From NCBI GenBank assembly GCA_903915655.1, contig CAIWTU010000100.1, positions 1 to 64,000 of the forward strand: 64,000 nt of DNA, given 5' to 3'. The notes below the pieces were generated by a model. It searched no databases. It saw only the letters and a program-made list of their open reading frames with translations, and was not told the origin of the DNA. This DNA is from an uncultured Geobacter sp. (lineage in GTDB: Bacteria; Desulfobacterota; Desulfuromonadia; Geobacterales; Geobacteraceae). The translations under genes were made by a program, and so were the position numbers. Shown here one piece after another: positions 26,401 to 34,412 of this stretch (positions within the stretch are counted from its first letter, which is position 1; every line of letters begins with the position of its first letter).

Positions 26401-27696
26401 ATGAAGAACAGACGCACCATCAGGAGGATTGTCCTGCCGCTGCTGATCTGCGCGGCCACCGGCCTGACAACCGCATGGGCCGGGGGGAAAATCACGCAGG
26501 ACACGGCAGTCTCGGAATTCTCCCACCGGCTCACCAACCTCCAGAACAAGTACGATGTCGTCAAATACCAGTGGTACGACATCTATGCCGATGGCCTCGT
26601 GCCCGGCGCTGATGAAGGGGGGAAACTGCTGATCGATGCCAAGGCCGCACTCTCTTCCGGCAACGCCCGGCAGGCAACAACACTGCTCGACTCGGCGGAA
26701 AAGTTACTTACGACCTATGAGAAGGGTAATCTCCCCCTCTATTCGCCACCGGAACCGATGAAAGATCCGGCCGATACGGGCAAGGTCCACTTGGGAACCC
26801 TCAGTGATCTGAAGATGACGGAATTTGCCGGGATCCCCCGGTGGAACTACTGGTTCAACTTCGTCGGGAGGGGGGACGATGGAGAGCAGTATATGATCTA
26901 TGCCTGCATAAATCAGCACGGTACCGGCAAGGTGGTCCTGCCGGTCCTGTTCGCCCTTTCTTCGACGAAGAACCCGAACGATGTCCGAAAGCTGAACTTC
27001 ACCACCATGCCGGTCTACACCGAAGGAAAGGATAGCATCACCTATACGGTCACGGAAGGGAACCGGTCGCTTAGCTACACCCTGGCGCAGGGCAGCGTGA
27101 AGATAACGTACCGTGACGTTGACATGACGGTGGTTGCCAGCGCGAAGTTCAACTACTCTTTCTGGTACAACAAGGGGCTCGGCGGCGCCGAGATGATGCC
27201 GAATGCCGTTATGGCCGGGTTCGAGGAGATGGGAGCAGCCTCCGCCACCTTCACCTTCAAGAAGAAAAAAGTAACCGTCAAGGGGTTTGCTGAGCAGGAA
27301 AACCTCTTCTGCGGCGGCCCCAAGAGTGCCGACTACCGGACCGCTCTCCTGAAGTTCGGCAACGAATGGTGGGTACCGTTCCATACCGACCAGGTGAGCG
27401 GCCTCTTCTGTATGACCGGCAGATACCGGGACGCCGGGCTCTACTACAAGGGTAAGTACTACACCCCCTCCGAATTCAAGGTGACGCCGCTGAAGGGGAA
27501 CACCTCCTTTATCATCGATGCAAAGTTCGGTGGCAACGACCTCCATCTGATCGTTGATCTCTGGGGATGGGACCCGAAGCTCTATGAGCACTGGGGGAAC
27601 GCCGCCGGCACGGTGAACGGGAAGAAACTGACCAACGGTTTCAGTTGGCTGGAGCATATCCCCCAGGGGGGCGTCAACAACAGCCCGCCGCAGTGA
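26401..27696 (+). CDS. Exported protein of unknown function, possibly calycin/CrtC-AttH-like
   Basis: A 431-aa protein with a Sec signal peptide (MKNRRTIRRIVLPLLICAATGLTTAWA), so periplasmic or secreted. Residues 30-115 look helical (HRLTNLQNKYDVVKYQWYDIYADGL). The rest is beta-rich with many Trp/Tyr and ends LIVDLWGWDPKLYEHWGNAAGTVNGKKLTNGFSWLEH. That is reminiscent of lipocalin-like CrtC/AttH hydratase-family proteins, but I would not assign a function. AAAGGAG precedes the ATG. It is the first complete gene downstream of riboswitch 1. Confidence 0.75.
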   Translation: MKNRRTIRRIVLPLLICAATGLTTAWAGGKITQDTAVSEFSHRLTNLQNKYDVVKYQWYDIYADGLVPGADEGGKLLIDAKAALSSGNARQATTLLDSAEKLLTTYEKGNLPLYSPPEPMKDPADTGKVHLGTLSDLKMTEFAGIPRWNYWFNFVGRGDDGEQYMIYACINQHGTGKVVLPVLFALSSTKNPNDVRKLNFTTMPVYTEGKDSITYTVTEGNRSLSYTLAQGSVKITYRDVDMTVVASAKFNYSFWYNKGLGGAEMMPNAVMAGFEEMGAASATFTFKKKKVTVKGFAEQENLFCGGPKSADYRTALLKFGNEWWVPFHTDQVSGLFCMTGRYRDAGLYYKGKYYTPSEFKVTPLKGNTSFIIDAKFGGNDLHLIVDLWGWDPKLYEHWGNAAGTVNGKKLTNGFSWLEHIPQGGVNNSPPQ

Positions 27697-27765
27697 CGGT
27701 GATAGCAGGGGAGACGAGCCACATCCGGAGAGTGACAACACTATCTACATAAGGAGGGATGAAAC

Positions 27766-28560
27766 ATGATAGTTGCAGGAATAGATCTGGGCTCAACAAC
27801 CGGCAAGGCGGTGGTGCTGGTTGATGACAAGATATTCCTCGGAGATATCATCATGTCCACGCCTAAACCTGCGCTTACCGCGCAGTTGGCTATGGATGCG
27901 GCGCTTAAAAATGCCGGGCTCTCATCGGTGAAAGATCTCAGCTATATCGTCAGCACCGGTTACGGCAGGCTTAAGGTTGATTTTGCCAACGAAAATATCT
28001 CGGAAATTTCCTGCCACGCCAAAGGCGCTTTTTACGCCATGCCTTCCGTAAGGACGGTAATAGACATAGGCGGACAGGATTGCAAGGCTATCTCCTTGAG
28101 TGATAAGGGGGCGGTGCTGGGCTTTGAGATGAATGATCGGTGCGCGGCCGGCACAGGCAGGTTCTTTCAGGTCATGGCCAAGGTTCTGGCCTGCGGACTC
28201 GACGGTATAGGTGATCCGGCCAACATAAGTAAAACTCCTGCAAGTATATCAAGTCAGTGCAGTGTGTTCGCCGAATCAGAAATCATTACGCTGGTTAACA
28301 ATGACATCTCTTTGCCCGACATCATAACCGGCATAAACAAAGCTGTAGCAAGCCGTGTCAGTTCGCTGGCCAGACGGGTAGGGGTGTCCGAAGATGTCGT
28401 CATCAGCGGGGGTTGCTACAATAATGAAGGGCTCAGAGCGGCGCTGGAAGACTCTTTGGGTATGAAAATAACGAAACTGCTTCTTAACCCGCAGTTCATG
28501 GGAGCTCTGGGCGCCGCTGTGCTCGCAAAGGGAAAAGCCGCCACTCTCACGAAATCATAA
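27766..28560 (+). CDS. 2-hydroxyacyl-CoA dehydratase activator-type ATPase (BadF/BcrA/HgdC family)
   Basis: A 264-aa ASKHA ATPase of the type that binds one [4Fe-4S] cluster between two subunits and injects an electron into a partner enzyme on ATP hydrolysis. It shows the phosphate loop AGIDLGSTTGKAVV, VIDIGGQDCKAI, and the cluster cysteines in NDRCAAGTGRFF (C126) and SSQCSVFAESEII (C165), plus SGGCYNN near the C terminus. Its length matches HgdC. An AAGGAGG precedes the ATG. It directly precedes one dehydratase-like pair and is the only activator in the cluster, so it may serve both pairs. Confidence 0.93.
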   Translation: MIVAGIDLGSTTGKAVVLVDDKIFLGDIIMSTPKPALTAQLAMDAALKNAGLSSVKDLSYIVSTGYGRLKVDFANENISEISCHAKGAFYAMPSVRTVIDIGGQDCKAISLSDKGAVLGFEMNDRCAAGTGRFFQVMAKVLACGLDGIGDPANISKTPASISSQCSVFAESEIITLVNNDISLPDIITGINKAVASRVSSLARRVGVSEDVVISGGCYNNEGLRAALEDSLGMKITKLLLNPQFMGALGAAVLAKGKAATLTKS

Positions 28561-28572
28561 ACGGAGTCTGAT

Positions 28573-29724
28573 ATGTCTGAAGAAAACAGATCACAAGTCT
28601 TGAAGAAGTTTAACGACTATGCGGGGAAAATCCTGAATCCTTCGGTAGAAAACGTTAAATCAGCAGACTGCAGGGTTGTCGGCTATTTCTGTTCGTTCAT
28701 ACCTGAAGAACTTTTCATTGCCGCAGGCCTCCTGCCCTTTAGAATGAGGGGGACGGGCAGCGAAACTACCGAGAGGGCCGACGAATACTTCACCTCCTGC
28801 AACTGCAGCTTTCCGCGCCACTGCTTCAATCAGGCTCTGACCGGGGAATTCACGTTCCTGGACGGGCTTGTTGTCGGGACCAGTTGTGATGCCACACGGT
28901 ACATCTATGACAACTGGAAAAGCAGCCCGATTAAGACGCCGTTCATCTATCTGCTGGGGTACCCTCATGTAAGCGGTGTTGCCATGGCGAATTATTACCG
29001 CGCTGAACTGGCCAAACTAAAAACAGCTCTTGAGGAACAGTTCGGCGCTCGCATAACGGATGAAAAATTGAGGAGCGCCATAACACTCTGCAATGAAACC
29101 AGGGAGCTTCAGCGACAGCTCTATGAAATGAGAAAATCCGCCAGCCCGCCGATAACCGGCTCCGAAATGGTTTCGGTCATGGTCGCGGGCGTTTCCATGC
29201 CTAAAGATGAATACAATGCGGATCTCAAGCAGTTGATTGAAGAGCTTGAAGCTCTGCCTGCCACTAACAGTACCTATGCGGCACGACTGATGGTTGTAGG
29301 CTCCTGCGGGGATGACGACATCCTGAGTCGTCTTGCGGAGGAACAGGGGGCGCTCGTCGTCACCGACCACACCTGTTTCGGCGGCAAGCTGAAATACGGC
29401 GCAGTGGACGGGGCCGCTTCTGATCCTCTTCAAGCGTTGGCAGAGTATCAGATTCTGACCCGGCCTTTCTGCGCCAAGGTCGGAGGGGCATATCAGTTAA
29501 GGGCCAAAGTAATACTGGATGCCGCGAAGGAATTCGGGGTGGACGGAGTTTTGGGACAGAGACTCGGCTGCTGCGACACATGGGGCGGCGAGCTTTATGC
29601 CCTCAAGGAGGACCTCAAGGGTGCGGGTATACCCAGCCTGATGATTGAGCGGGAATATGTCCCGGATTCCGAAGGCCAGCTTGCAACCCGCGTTCAGGCG
29701 TTCATCGAGACGGTAAGGAGGTAG
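28573..29724 (+). CDS. 2-hydroxyacyl-CoA dehydratase-like subunit, HgdB/BcrC type (pair 1)
   Basis: A 383-aa protein of the HgdB/BcrC/FldC and double-cubane-cluster superfamily, expected to hold an Fe-S cluster reduced by the activator. Visible are GYFCSFIPEELFIAAGLLPFRMRG near the N terminus, CNCSFPRHCFNQAL, the VVGTSCDATRYIYDNW loop, ITGSEMVSVMVAGVSMPKDEY mid-protein, and GVLGQRLGCCDTWGGE near residue 330, all typical cluster-binding regions. The substrate is unknown: no CoA-transferase or beta-oxidation gene is nearby. It lies 12 nt after the activator and 3 nt before its partner. Confidence 0.9.
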   Translation: MSEENRSQVLKKFNDYAGKILNPSVENVKSADCRVVGYFCSFIPEELFIAAGLLPFRMRGTGSETTERADEYFTSCNCSFPRHCFNQALTGEFTFLDGLVVGTSCDATRYIYDNWKSSPIKTPFIYLLGYPHVSGVAMANYYRAELAKLKTALEEQFGARITDEKLRSAITLCNETRELQRQLYEMRKSASPPITGSEMVSVMVAGVSMPKDEYNADLKQLIEELEALPATNSTYAARLMVVGSCGDDDILSRLAEEQGALVVTDHTCFGGKLKYGAVDGAASDPLQALAEYQILTRPFCAKVGGAYQLRAKVILDAAKEFGVDGVLGQRLGCCDTWGGELYALKEDLKGAGIPSLMIEREYVPDSEGQLATRVQAFIETVRR

Positions 29725-29727
29725 ACC

Positions 29728-30960
29728 ATGACTGACCAGGAAATAATCAATGCACTCACCGCGGAAGGCAACGAATACTTCAAGGCGCTGACCATAGCGG
29801 GCGTGAACGATAACGCCAGGATGGGCAGGCCTTTCATCATCGTGTCAGACGATGCGCTCCCCGAAATACCGGTTGCCATGGATATCTCATGCTCCATCAT
29901 GACTGTTGCCGGCGCCATGGGGACGGTGGGACCGGGCGCAGCCGAGAGGATAGACAAGGCGACCGAAATGGGGGTGGAGAACAGGCTCTGCGCCAGCGTG
30001 AAAATGGGGGCGTATTTTCTGAAGGCCGGAATCCTGCCGGTGCCGGACATGGTCATCACGACAAACTCGCCGTGCGACGCGGTCGATATGTTGGGCCAGA
30101 TGATGGACAATTACCCGCCATGGGCAAAAGTCCCGAAATTCAGGCTGGACGCACCGCACGGCCAGACCGATGAGGACTTTGTCTATTTTGGCGCGCAGTT
30201 GAAGGAGATGGTGCAGGCAATCGAGAAGGCGACCGGCAAAAAACTCACCATGGAAAGATTCGTCGAGGTGGCCGAGGAGTCGAACAGACAGGCATCCCTG
30301 ATAATGGATTTTCAGGAACTGACGCGGGCTGTTCCCTGCCCGGTGGACCCGGACATGGCCAGGGTGGGCTGGGAGCTCGCCAGATGGGTGGCAGCCACCG
30401 ATCCGTCGGTTTTTCCGAAAGCAACCGGCTGGCTTGAAAGGCTCGTCGACGTGACCGAACGCAAGGTGAAAGCAAAAACGGGGATGGACGGCGTACAGGA
30501 GAAGATACGTTTCCTCTGGTATGATGTTTCTCCGTCCTGGGGTTCGAAACTCTTTCCGCGGCTCAGGAGCGAACTGGGCGCGGTATGCATGAAGACCTAT
30601 TACTCGTTTCATAATTACATCCCCATCGACACGACGAGCATGGACAGCATGCTTGCGTCTGTCGCCAAGAAGTACCTCATGGGCACACCGATGACGCGGC
30701 AGGCCATGCACACCGCCGACGTCTTCTGCGACGATATCGTTCGCATCTGTAAAGAGGACAAGTGCGACGCGATGATCATGCCCTGCCATATCGGGCACAG
30801 GGACACCAACGCCTACCAGAAACTGGCTCGGGATACCTGTCGTGCGAACGGTATTCCCTTTTTCTTCCTTGGCTGTGATGTGTGGGACGAAAGATATATG
30901 CCGGCCGATGTCGTATTTGACAGGCTGAAAACATTTTTTCAATCGACAGGACTTGCCTGA
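29728..30960 (+). CDS. 2-hydroxyacyl-CoA dehydratase-like subunit, HgdA/BcrB type (pair 1)
   Basis: A 410-aa second subunit of the same superfamily. Cysteines in likely ligand positions are DISCSIM, VITTNSPCDAVD, FCDDIVRICKEDKCDAMIMPCHIGHRDTNAY and FLGCDVWDERY. The last segment matches the end of BcrB/HgdA-type proteins. It follows its partner by 3 nt with AAGGAGG in the overlap region, so a 1:1 complex is likely. It is clearly paralogous to the 34409-35620 gene. Confidence 0.88.
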   Translation: MTDQEIINALTAEGNEYFKALTIAGVNDNARMGRPFIIVSDDALPEIPVAMDISCSIMTVAGAMGTVGPGAAERIDKATEMGVENRLCASVKMGAYFLKAGILPVPDMVITTNSPCDAVDMLGQMMDNYPPWAKVPKFRLDAPHGQTDEDFVYFGAQLKEMVQAIEKATGKKLTMERFVEVAEESNRQASLIMDFQELTRAVPCPVDPDMARVGWELARWVAATDPSVFPKATGWLERLVDVTERKVKAKTGMDGVQEKIRFLWYDVSPSWGSKLFPRLRSELGAVCMKTYYSFHNYIPIDTTSMDSMLASVAKKYLMGTPMTRQAMHTADVFCDDIVRICKEDKCDAMIMPCHIGHRDTNAYQKLARDTCRANGIPFFFLGCDVWDERYMPADVVFDRLKTFFQSTGLA

Positions 30961-30974
30961 TCAAGGATTTCAAC

Positions 30975-31637
30975 ATGATTGAACTTCTCATGGCGACGCT
31001 GCCGCTGTCACTGGCTGCCGCTGTCAGCGTATCATCGATACTGGTGTTCTTTGCGATCCTGGTGGCAAAGGAAAAGCAGATTGAACATGGGTTTGCCTTT
31101 GTCCTGGGCGGCATCTCATGCTACGCCGCCATAGCGGCCGTGGTAATCTTTTCATGTTCCGCGGCAGCTCCTCCCGGATCGTCTCACCACCCGGGGCTGC
31201 ATGCCGGCGGAGACTTCATCCTCTCGGCGCTCTGCATTTTGCTGGCCATCAAGGAGATGCTCAAGAAAGCTGATGCGGGTAAGGAGAGGAACCGCGCTCT
31301 GCCTGGGGGCGCCGTAGCCTACTTCGGAATCGGCGCCCTGATGCGGGGCGCCAGCGCCAACACCCTCCCGCCGTTCATTGCCGCAGTGAAGGATGTTTCA
31401 GGAGCGCATCTCTCCTCCTCCTCATCGATGACGTTGTACCTGATGATTATTCTGGTCTCAATGGCCCCGATGATCATCCCCCTGCTGATCTTCATGTTCA
31501 ACAGGGAAAAGGCCGTGGCCCTCATCCTGCCCGTGAACAATTTCCTGGAGAAGAACAAGAAAAGAATCAGCATTACGGTGCTGGTAGTCATTGCGTTCTA
31601 TCTGGCGCTGCACGGGTTTCATCATCTGCGGGGATAA
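30975..31637 (+). CDS. Polytopic membrane protein, possibly GAP/LysE-like transporter
   Basis: A 220-aa inner-membrane protein with about six hydrophobic segments (LPLSLAAAVSVSSILVFFAILVA, FAFVLGGISCYAAIAAVVIF, FILSALCILLAI, a central GGAVAYFGIGALM segment, LYLMIILVSMAPMIIPLLIFMF, ISITVLVVIAFYLALHGF). A His/Pro-rich loop sits near residues 67-78. The layout resembles GAP/Sap (LysE superfamily) exporters, but the call is weak. It is embedded in the dehydratase cluster, 14 nt after pair 1. Confidence 0.65.
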   Translation: MIELLMATLPLSLAAAVSVSSILVFFAILVAKEKQIEHGFAFVLGGISCYAAIAAVVIFSCSAAAPPGSSHHPGLHAGGDFILSALCILLAIKEMLKKADAGKERNRALPGGAVAYFGIGALMRGASANTLPPFIAAVKDVSGAHLSSSSSMTLYLMIILVSMAPMIIPLLIFMFNREKAVALILPVNNFLEKNKKRISITVLVVIAFYLALHGFHHLRG

Positions 31638-31638
31638 C

Positions 31639-32391
31639 ATGGGGATGACGCTGCTTGACGATCAAATCTGCAAGGTACCTGAATATGTTGAGGAACTGCG
31701 ATCTCGGGGGAGAGCGGTGACCGTCTCCGATGCTCCTCCTATCTCCGTGGCGCTCCCGGTGGCTGTCGGGAAGGGCGCCCACTCTGGTCTCGTTCTGCGT
31801 GGTGACACCTGGCTGGAACTGGGAAACCCCGAGGCGGGGTCATGTTCATGCACGCTCTTCACCGCCACGCCGGGGCTCGTCCGGGATGGCCGGGTGACGG
31901 TAATCGGTCCGGATGTCAGTGATGCCTGCGGCAAAAGTCTCCCCTTCGGTCAGATACTGCTGATCGGAGGAGATGAGCTTCAGGAGGGAGATTGCGAGCT
32001 GCTCATGCATATGGGTGTCATCGGAGACAGCATCGAGGGGTACATGGTTCGGAGTTCGCGGCAGAGTGTCTGGAGCAGGATCAGCAGGGATGTCGCCCTG
32101 AAGGGATTCACTCTCAAGACCCTCGGGAGGGCACTCAGAACGCTGCACAAGGCCGGCAGTTGCAAAATACAGGCTATGGAAACCATCTTTGTGACTTCCA
32201 GCCGGGAAGATCTGGAGCGTCTTGCTGAAATAGCCCGGGAGGGGCAGATGATCACCCGCGAGATAGCCAGGGTGACGTGGAAAGCCCGGGGCGTTGATCT
32301 TGACTGCACCTTGGACTGTTCATCCTGTGCTGACAAAACGGTCTGTGACGACATCAAGGAACTGCTGGGAGAGAGGGTATCCGCATCATGA
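31639..32391 (+). CDS. Acetyl-CoA synthase (CdhC)-like protein lacking the A-cluster domain
   Basis: A 250-aa protein. By eye it follows the N-terminal/middle part of the CODH/ACS beta subunit CdhC: WLELGNPEAGSCSC (CdhC has ELGGPK), VTVIGPDVSD, FGQILLIGGDEL, EGYMVRSSRQSVWSRISRDVALKGF, LGRALRTLHKAG and METIFVTSSREDLERL. It then ends with C223-x3-C227-x2-C230-x5-C236, possibly an Fe-S or Ni site, where CdhC would enter its A-cluster domain. So it should not be a working acetyl-CoA synthase. The start at ATG 31639 follows GGGG and overlaps nothing; the longer frame from 31591 runs into the upstream gene. A CooC-like ATPase gene follows directly. Confidence 0.65.
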   Translation: MGMTLLDDQICKVPEYVEELRSRGRAVTVSDAPPISVALPVAVGKGAHSGLVLRGDTWLELGNPEAGSCSCTLFTATPGLVRDGRVTVIGPDVSDACGKSLPFGQILLIGGDELQEGDCELLMHMGVIGDSIEGYMVRSSRQSVWSRISRDVALKGFTLKTLGRALRTLHKAGSCKIQAMETIFVTSSREDLERLAEIAREGQMITREIARVTWKARGVDLDCTLDCSSCADKTVCDDIKELLGERVSAS

Positions 32392-32417
32392 GCTTTACTG
32401 GAGGAGGTGAGTCAGAA

Positions 32418-33185
32418 ATGATTGACAAACAGGTAAGACCCGGCAACAGCATACCGAAGCCGGTGCTGGCGGTATGCGGCAAAGGTGGTGTGGGGAAGAC
32501 GGCCTTCTCGGCGCTGCTGGCCCGGGTTCTGATTGCGGAACGGCTGAAGCCGCTTCTGCTCGTTGATGCCGATCCGGTGGGAGGACTGACCTCGGCTATC
32601 GGTGAGACGGCCGTATCCACTCTTGCTGCGGTGCGCGACCGACTGGTCGGGCAGGCCATCTCGGGAGACAAGGGGGCTCTAGCCGATGCTGCCAGCCAAC
32701 TGGACTATTATGTCATGAACGCGCTGGTGGAACACCCGGATTTCAGTCTGCTGGCCATGGGGCACAATCGGGAAAAGGGGTGCTTCTGCCCGGCAAATCA
32801 ACTGCTCAAGAATGCCGTCGACACTCTGATCTCGTCGTTTGCCGGCGTGCTCATCGACGCCGAAGCCGGGATCGAGCAGATTAATCGTGATGTTACGGGC
32901 CGAGTCACCGGCATCATCGTCGTTGTGGACGGCTCGCAACGAAGCATGAATACCCTGGAGATGATTGTCCGGATGCGGGGCTCTTCCAACGTCAGGGTGG
33001 TTGCCAACCGGGTTCCGAAAAACTTCGCATTTAACCTCCCTCAATCGGTGGTCCACCTTGGCTCTATCCCGGAAAACGAGGAACTTCAGCAGTTCGACCG
33101 CGACGGTCGCTCCCTCTGGCAGTTGCCGGCAGATAATGAAGCTCTCACCGCAGTGCGGGAGATTGCGTGGCGTCTTACCTGGTGA
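32418..33185 (+). CDS. CooC/AcsF-like P-loop ATPase (Ni-enzyme maturation type)
   Basis: A 255-aa MinD/ParA-fold ATPase. It has the deviant Walker A CGKGGVGKT (20-28), LLVDADPVGGLTSAIGE, a CxC in NREKGCFCPANQLL (the Zn/Ni-binding dimer motif of CooC), VLIDAEAGIEQINRDV, and VANRVPKNF. CooC proteins insert nickel into CODH, and AcsF serves acetyl-CoA synthase. No full CODH or ACS is in the window, so the client may be the CdhC-like neighbour or the dehydratase subunits. I choose ATG 32418, which has GGAGGAGGTGAG upstream. An ATG at 32388 overlapping the previous stop as ATGA would add ten residues. Confidence 0.85.
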   Translation: MIDKQVRPGNSIPKPVLAVCGKGGVGKTAFSALLARVLIAERLKPLLLVDADPVGGLTSAIGETAVSTLAAVRDRLVGQAISGDKGALADAASQLDYYVMNALVEHPDFSLLAMGHNREKGCFCPANQLLKNAVDTLISSFAGVLIDAEAGIEQINRDVTGRVTGIIVVVDGSQRSMNTLEMIVRMRGSSNVRVVANRVPKNFAFNLPQSVVHLGSIPENEELQQFDRDGRSLWQLPADNEALTAVREIAWRLTW

Positions 33186-33248
33186 GACATGAGTTCCTCG
33201 TTCCGCCGTATGCGTGACAAATCTTAACAAAAGATAGGAGAGTGTTAC

Positions 33249-34412
33249 ATGAAATCAGGCATTAAATCAGATAGTTTTGAAAAGTTTACCGTGATTGCAG
33301 GCAGCATCATGAACCCGTCAGTTCAGGAATGTAAAGATGGTGGCCGAAAAGTCCTGGGCTATACCTGCTCATTCGTGCCTGAAGAGCTGATCATTGCTGC
33401 GGGCATGCTCCCTTTTCGTATCAGGGCGACAGACAGCGAGAGCGCTGGACGAGCAGACGACTATTTTGAGTCGGCCAACATCTGCAGCCTGATACGCCAC
33501 ACCTTCGGAAAGGTGTTGAACAGCGAATATGATTTCATCGACGGCGCCATAGTCGGCGGTGGCTGCGACGGTAACCGGCATATCCTTGATAACTGGGAAA
33601 AAAGCCCGGCAAAAATTGCTTTCCTTGATCGCCTGTTTATTCCGCATGCCTCCAATAACCTCACTGCGGAATTTTTTCTGGGTCAGCTTTCAGGATTGAA
33701 GAGCAGAATTGAAGGGTATTTCGGCGTAACAATCACGGATGAAAAATTATGGAGCGCAATCAGACTCTGCAACGAGGTCAGGGAGCTTCAACGGGAACTC
33801 TATGGCCTAAGGCTGTCGGATAATCCGCCCATCACCGGCTCGGAAACCGTGGCTGTCATTGTCGCCGGATCATCAATGCCGAAAGAGGAGTACCGGGACG
33901 ATCTGAAAAAGCTGTTACGTGAACTTCAGGAAGTACAAGTCCCTGAAAAGAAATACTCCGCTCGGATAATGATTGTCGGTCCCGGCCATGACGACACCTC
34001 GATGAGCGATATCGTCGAAGAGCTGGGCGGCCTGGTGGTCAATGACCTGACCTGTTTCGGCGGCAAGGTAATCTTCGGCAGTGTCAAAGAGGATGGGTCT
34101 GACCCGCTCAAAGCCCTGGCCGATTACCAGGTGCTGACAAGGCCGTTCTGCCCGAAGAACCTCAGTGCGCATCCTGTTATCAACAAGGAAGTGTTTGACA
34201 AGAGCAAAGAATTCAAGGTCGATGGCGTAATCGGCCAGGTATTCCTCTGCTGTGAAACCTGGGGGGGTGAAATTTTTATCCTTAACAAAGAACTCAGAGA
34301 TGCCGGCATACCCTTGCTGAGAATCGAGAGGGAATGCACCGCAGATTCGACAGGCCAATTGAGGACGCGTGTCCAGGCCTTCATTGAGACGATATCAGGA
34401 GGTGCACTATGA
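33249..34412 (+). CDS. 2-hydroxyacyl-CoA dehydratase-like subunit, HgdB/BcrC type (pair 2)
   Basis: A 387-aa paralogue of the 28573-29724 protein, similar along the whole length: GYTCSFVPEELIIAAGMLPFRIRA, VGGGCDGNRHILDNW, ITGSETVAVIVAGSSMPKEEY, DLTCFGGKVIFG, GVIGQVFLCCETWGGE. It differs where pair 1 has CNCSFPRHC: here it is ANICSLIRH, so one cysteine of that patch is lost and another remains. TAGGAG lies upstream of the ATG. The stop overlaps its partner by 4 bp. Confidence 0.9.
   Translation: MKSGIKSDSFEKFTVIAGSIMNPSVQECKDGGRKVLGYTCSFVPEELIIAAGMLPFRIRATDSESAGRADDYFESANICSLIRHTFGKVLNSEYDFIDGAIVGGGCDGNRHILDNWEKSPAKIAFLDRLFIPHASNNLTAEFFLGQLSGLKSRIEGYFGVTITDEKLWSAIRLCNEVRELQRELYGLRLSDNPPITGSETVAVIVAGSSMPKEEYRDDLKKLLRELQEVQVPEKKYSARIMIVGPGHDDTSMSDIVEELGGLVVNDLTCFGGKVIFGSVKEDGSDPLKALADYQVLTRPFCPKNLSAHPVINKEVFDKSKEFKVDGVIGQVFLCCETWGGEIFILNKELRDAGIPLLRIERECTADSTGQLRTRVQAFIETISGGAL

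Noticed and set aside
26704-27741. 345-aa open frame on the minus strand
   Set aside because: It lies opposite the exported-protein gene at 26401, which has a signal peptide and ribosome binding site. The minus frame has no recognisable motif and its composition is that of a shadow.
29887-30942. 351-aa minus-strand open frame
   Set aside because: It is antisense to the HgdA/BcrB-type subunit gene and is rich in His and Arg, as expected of a shadow in GC-rich coding DNA.
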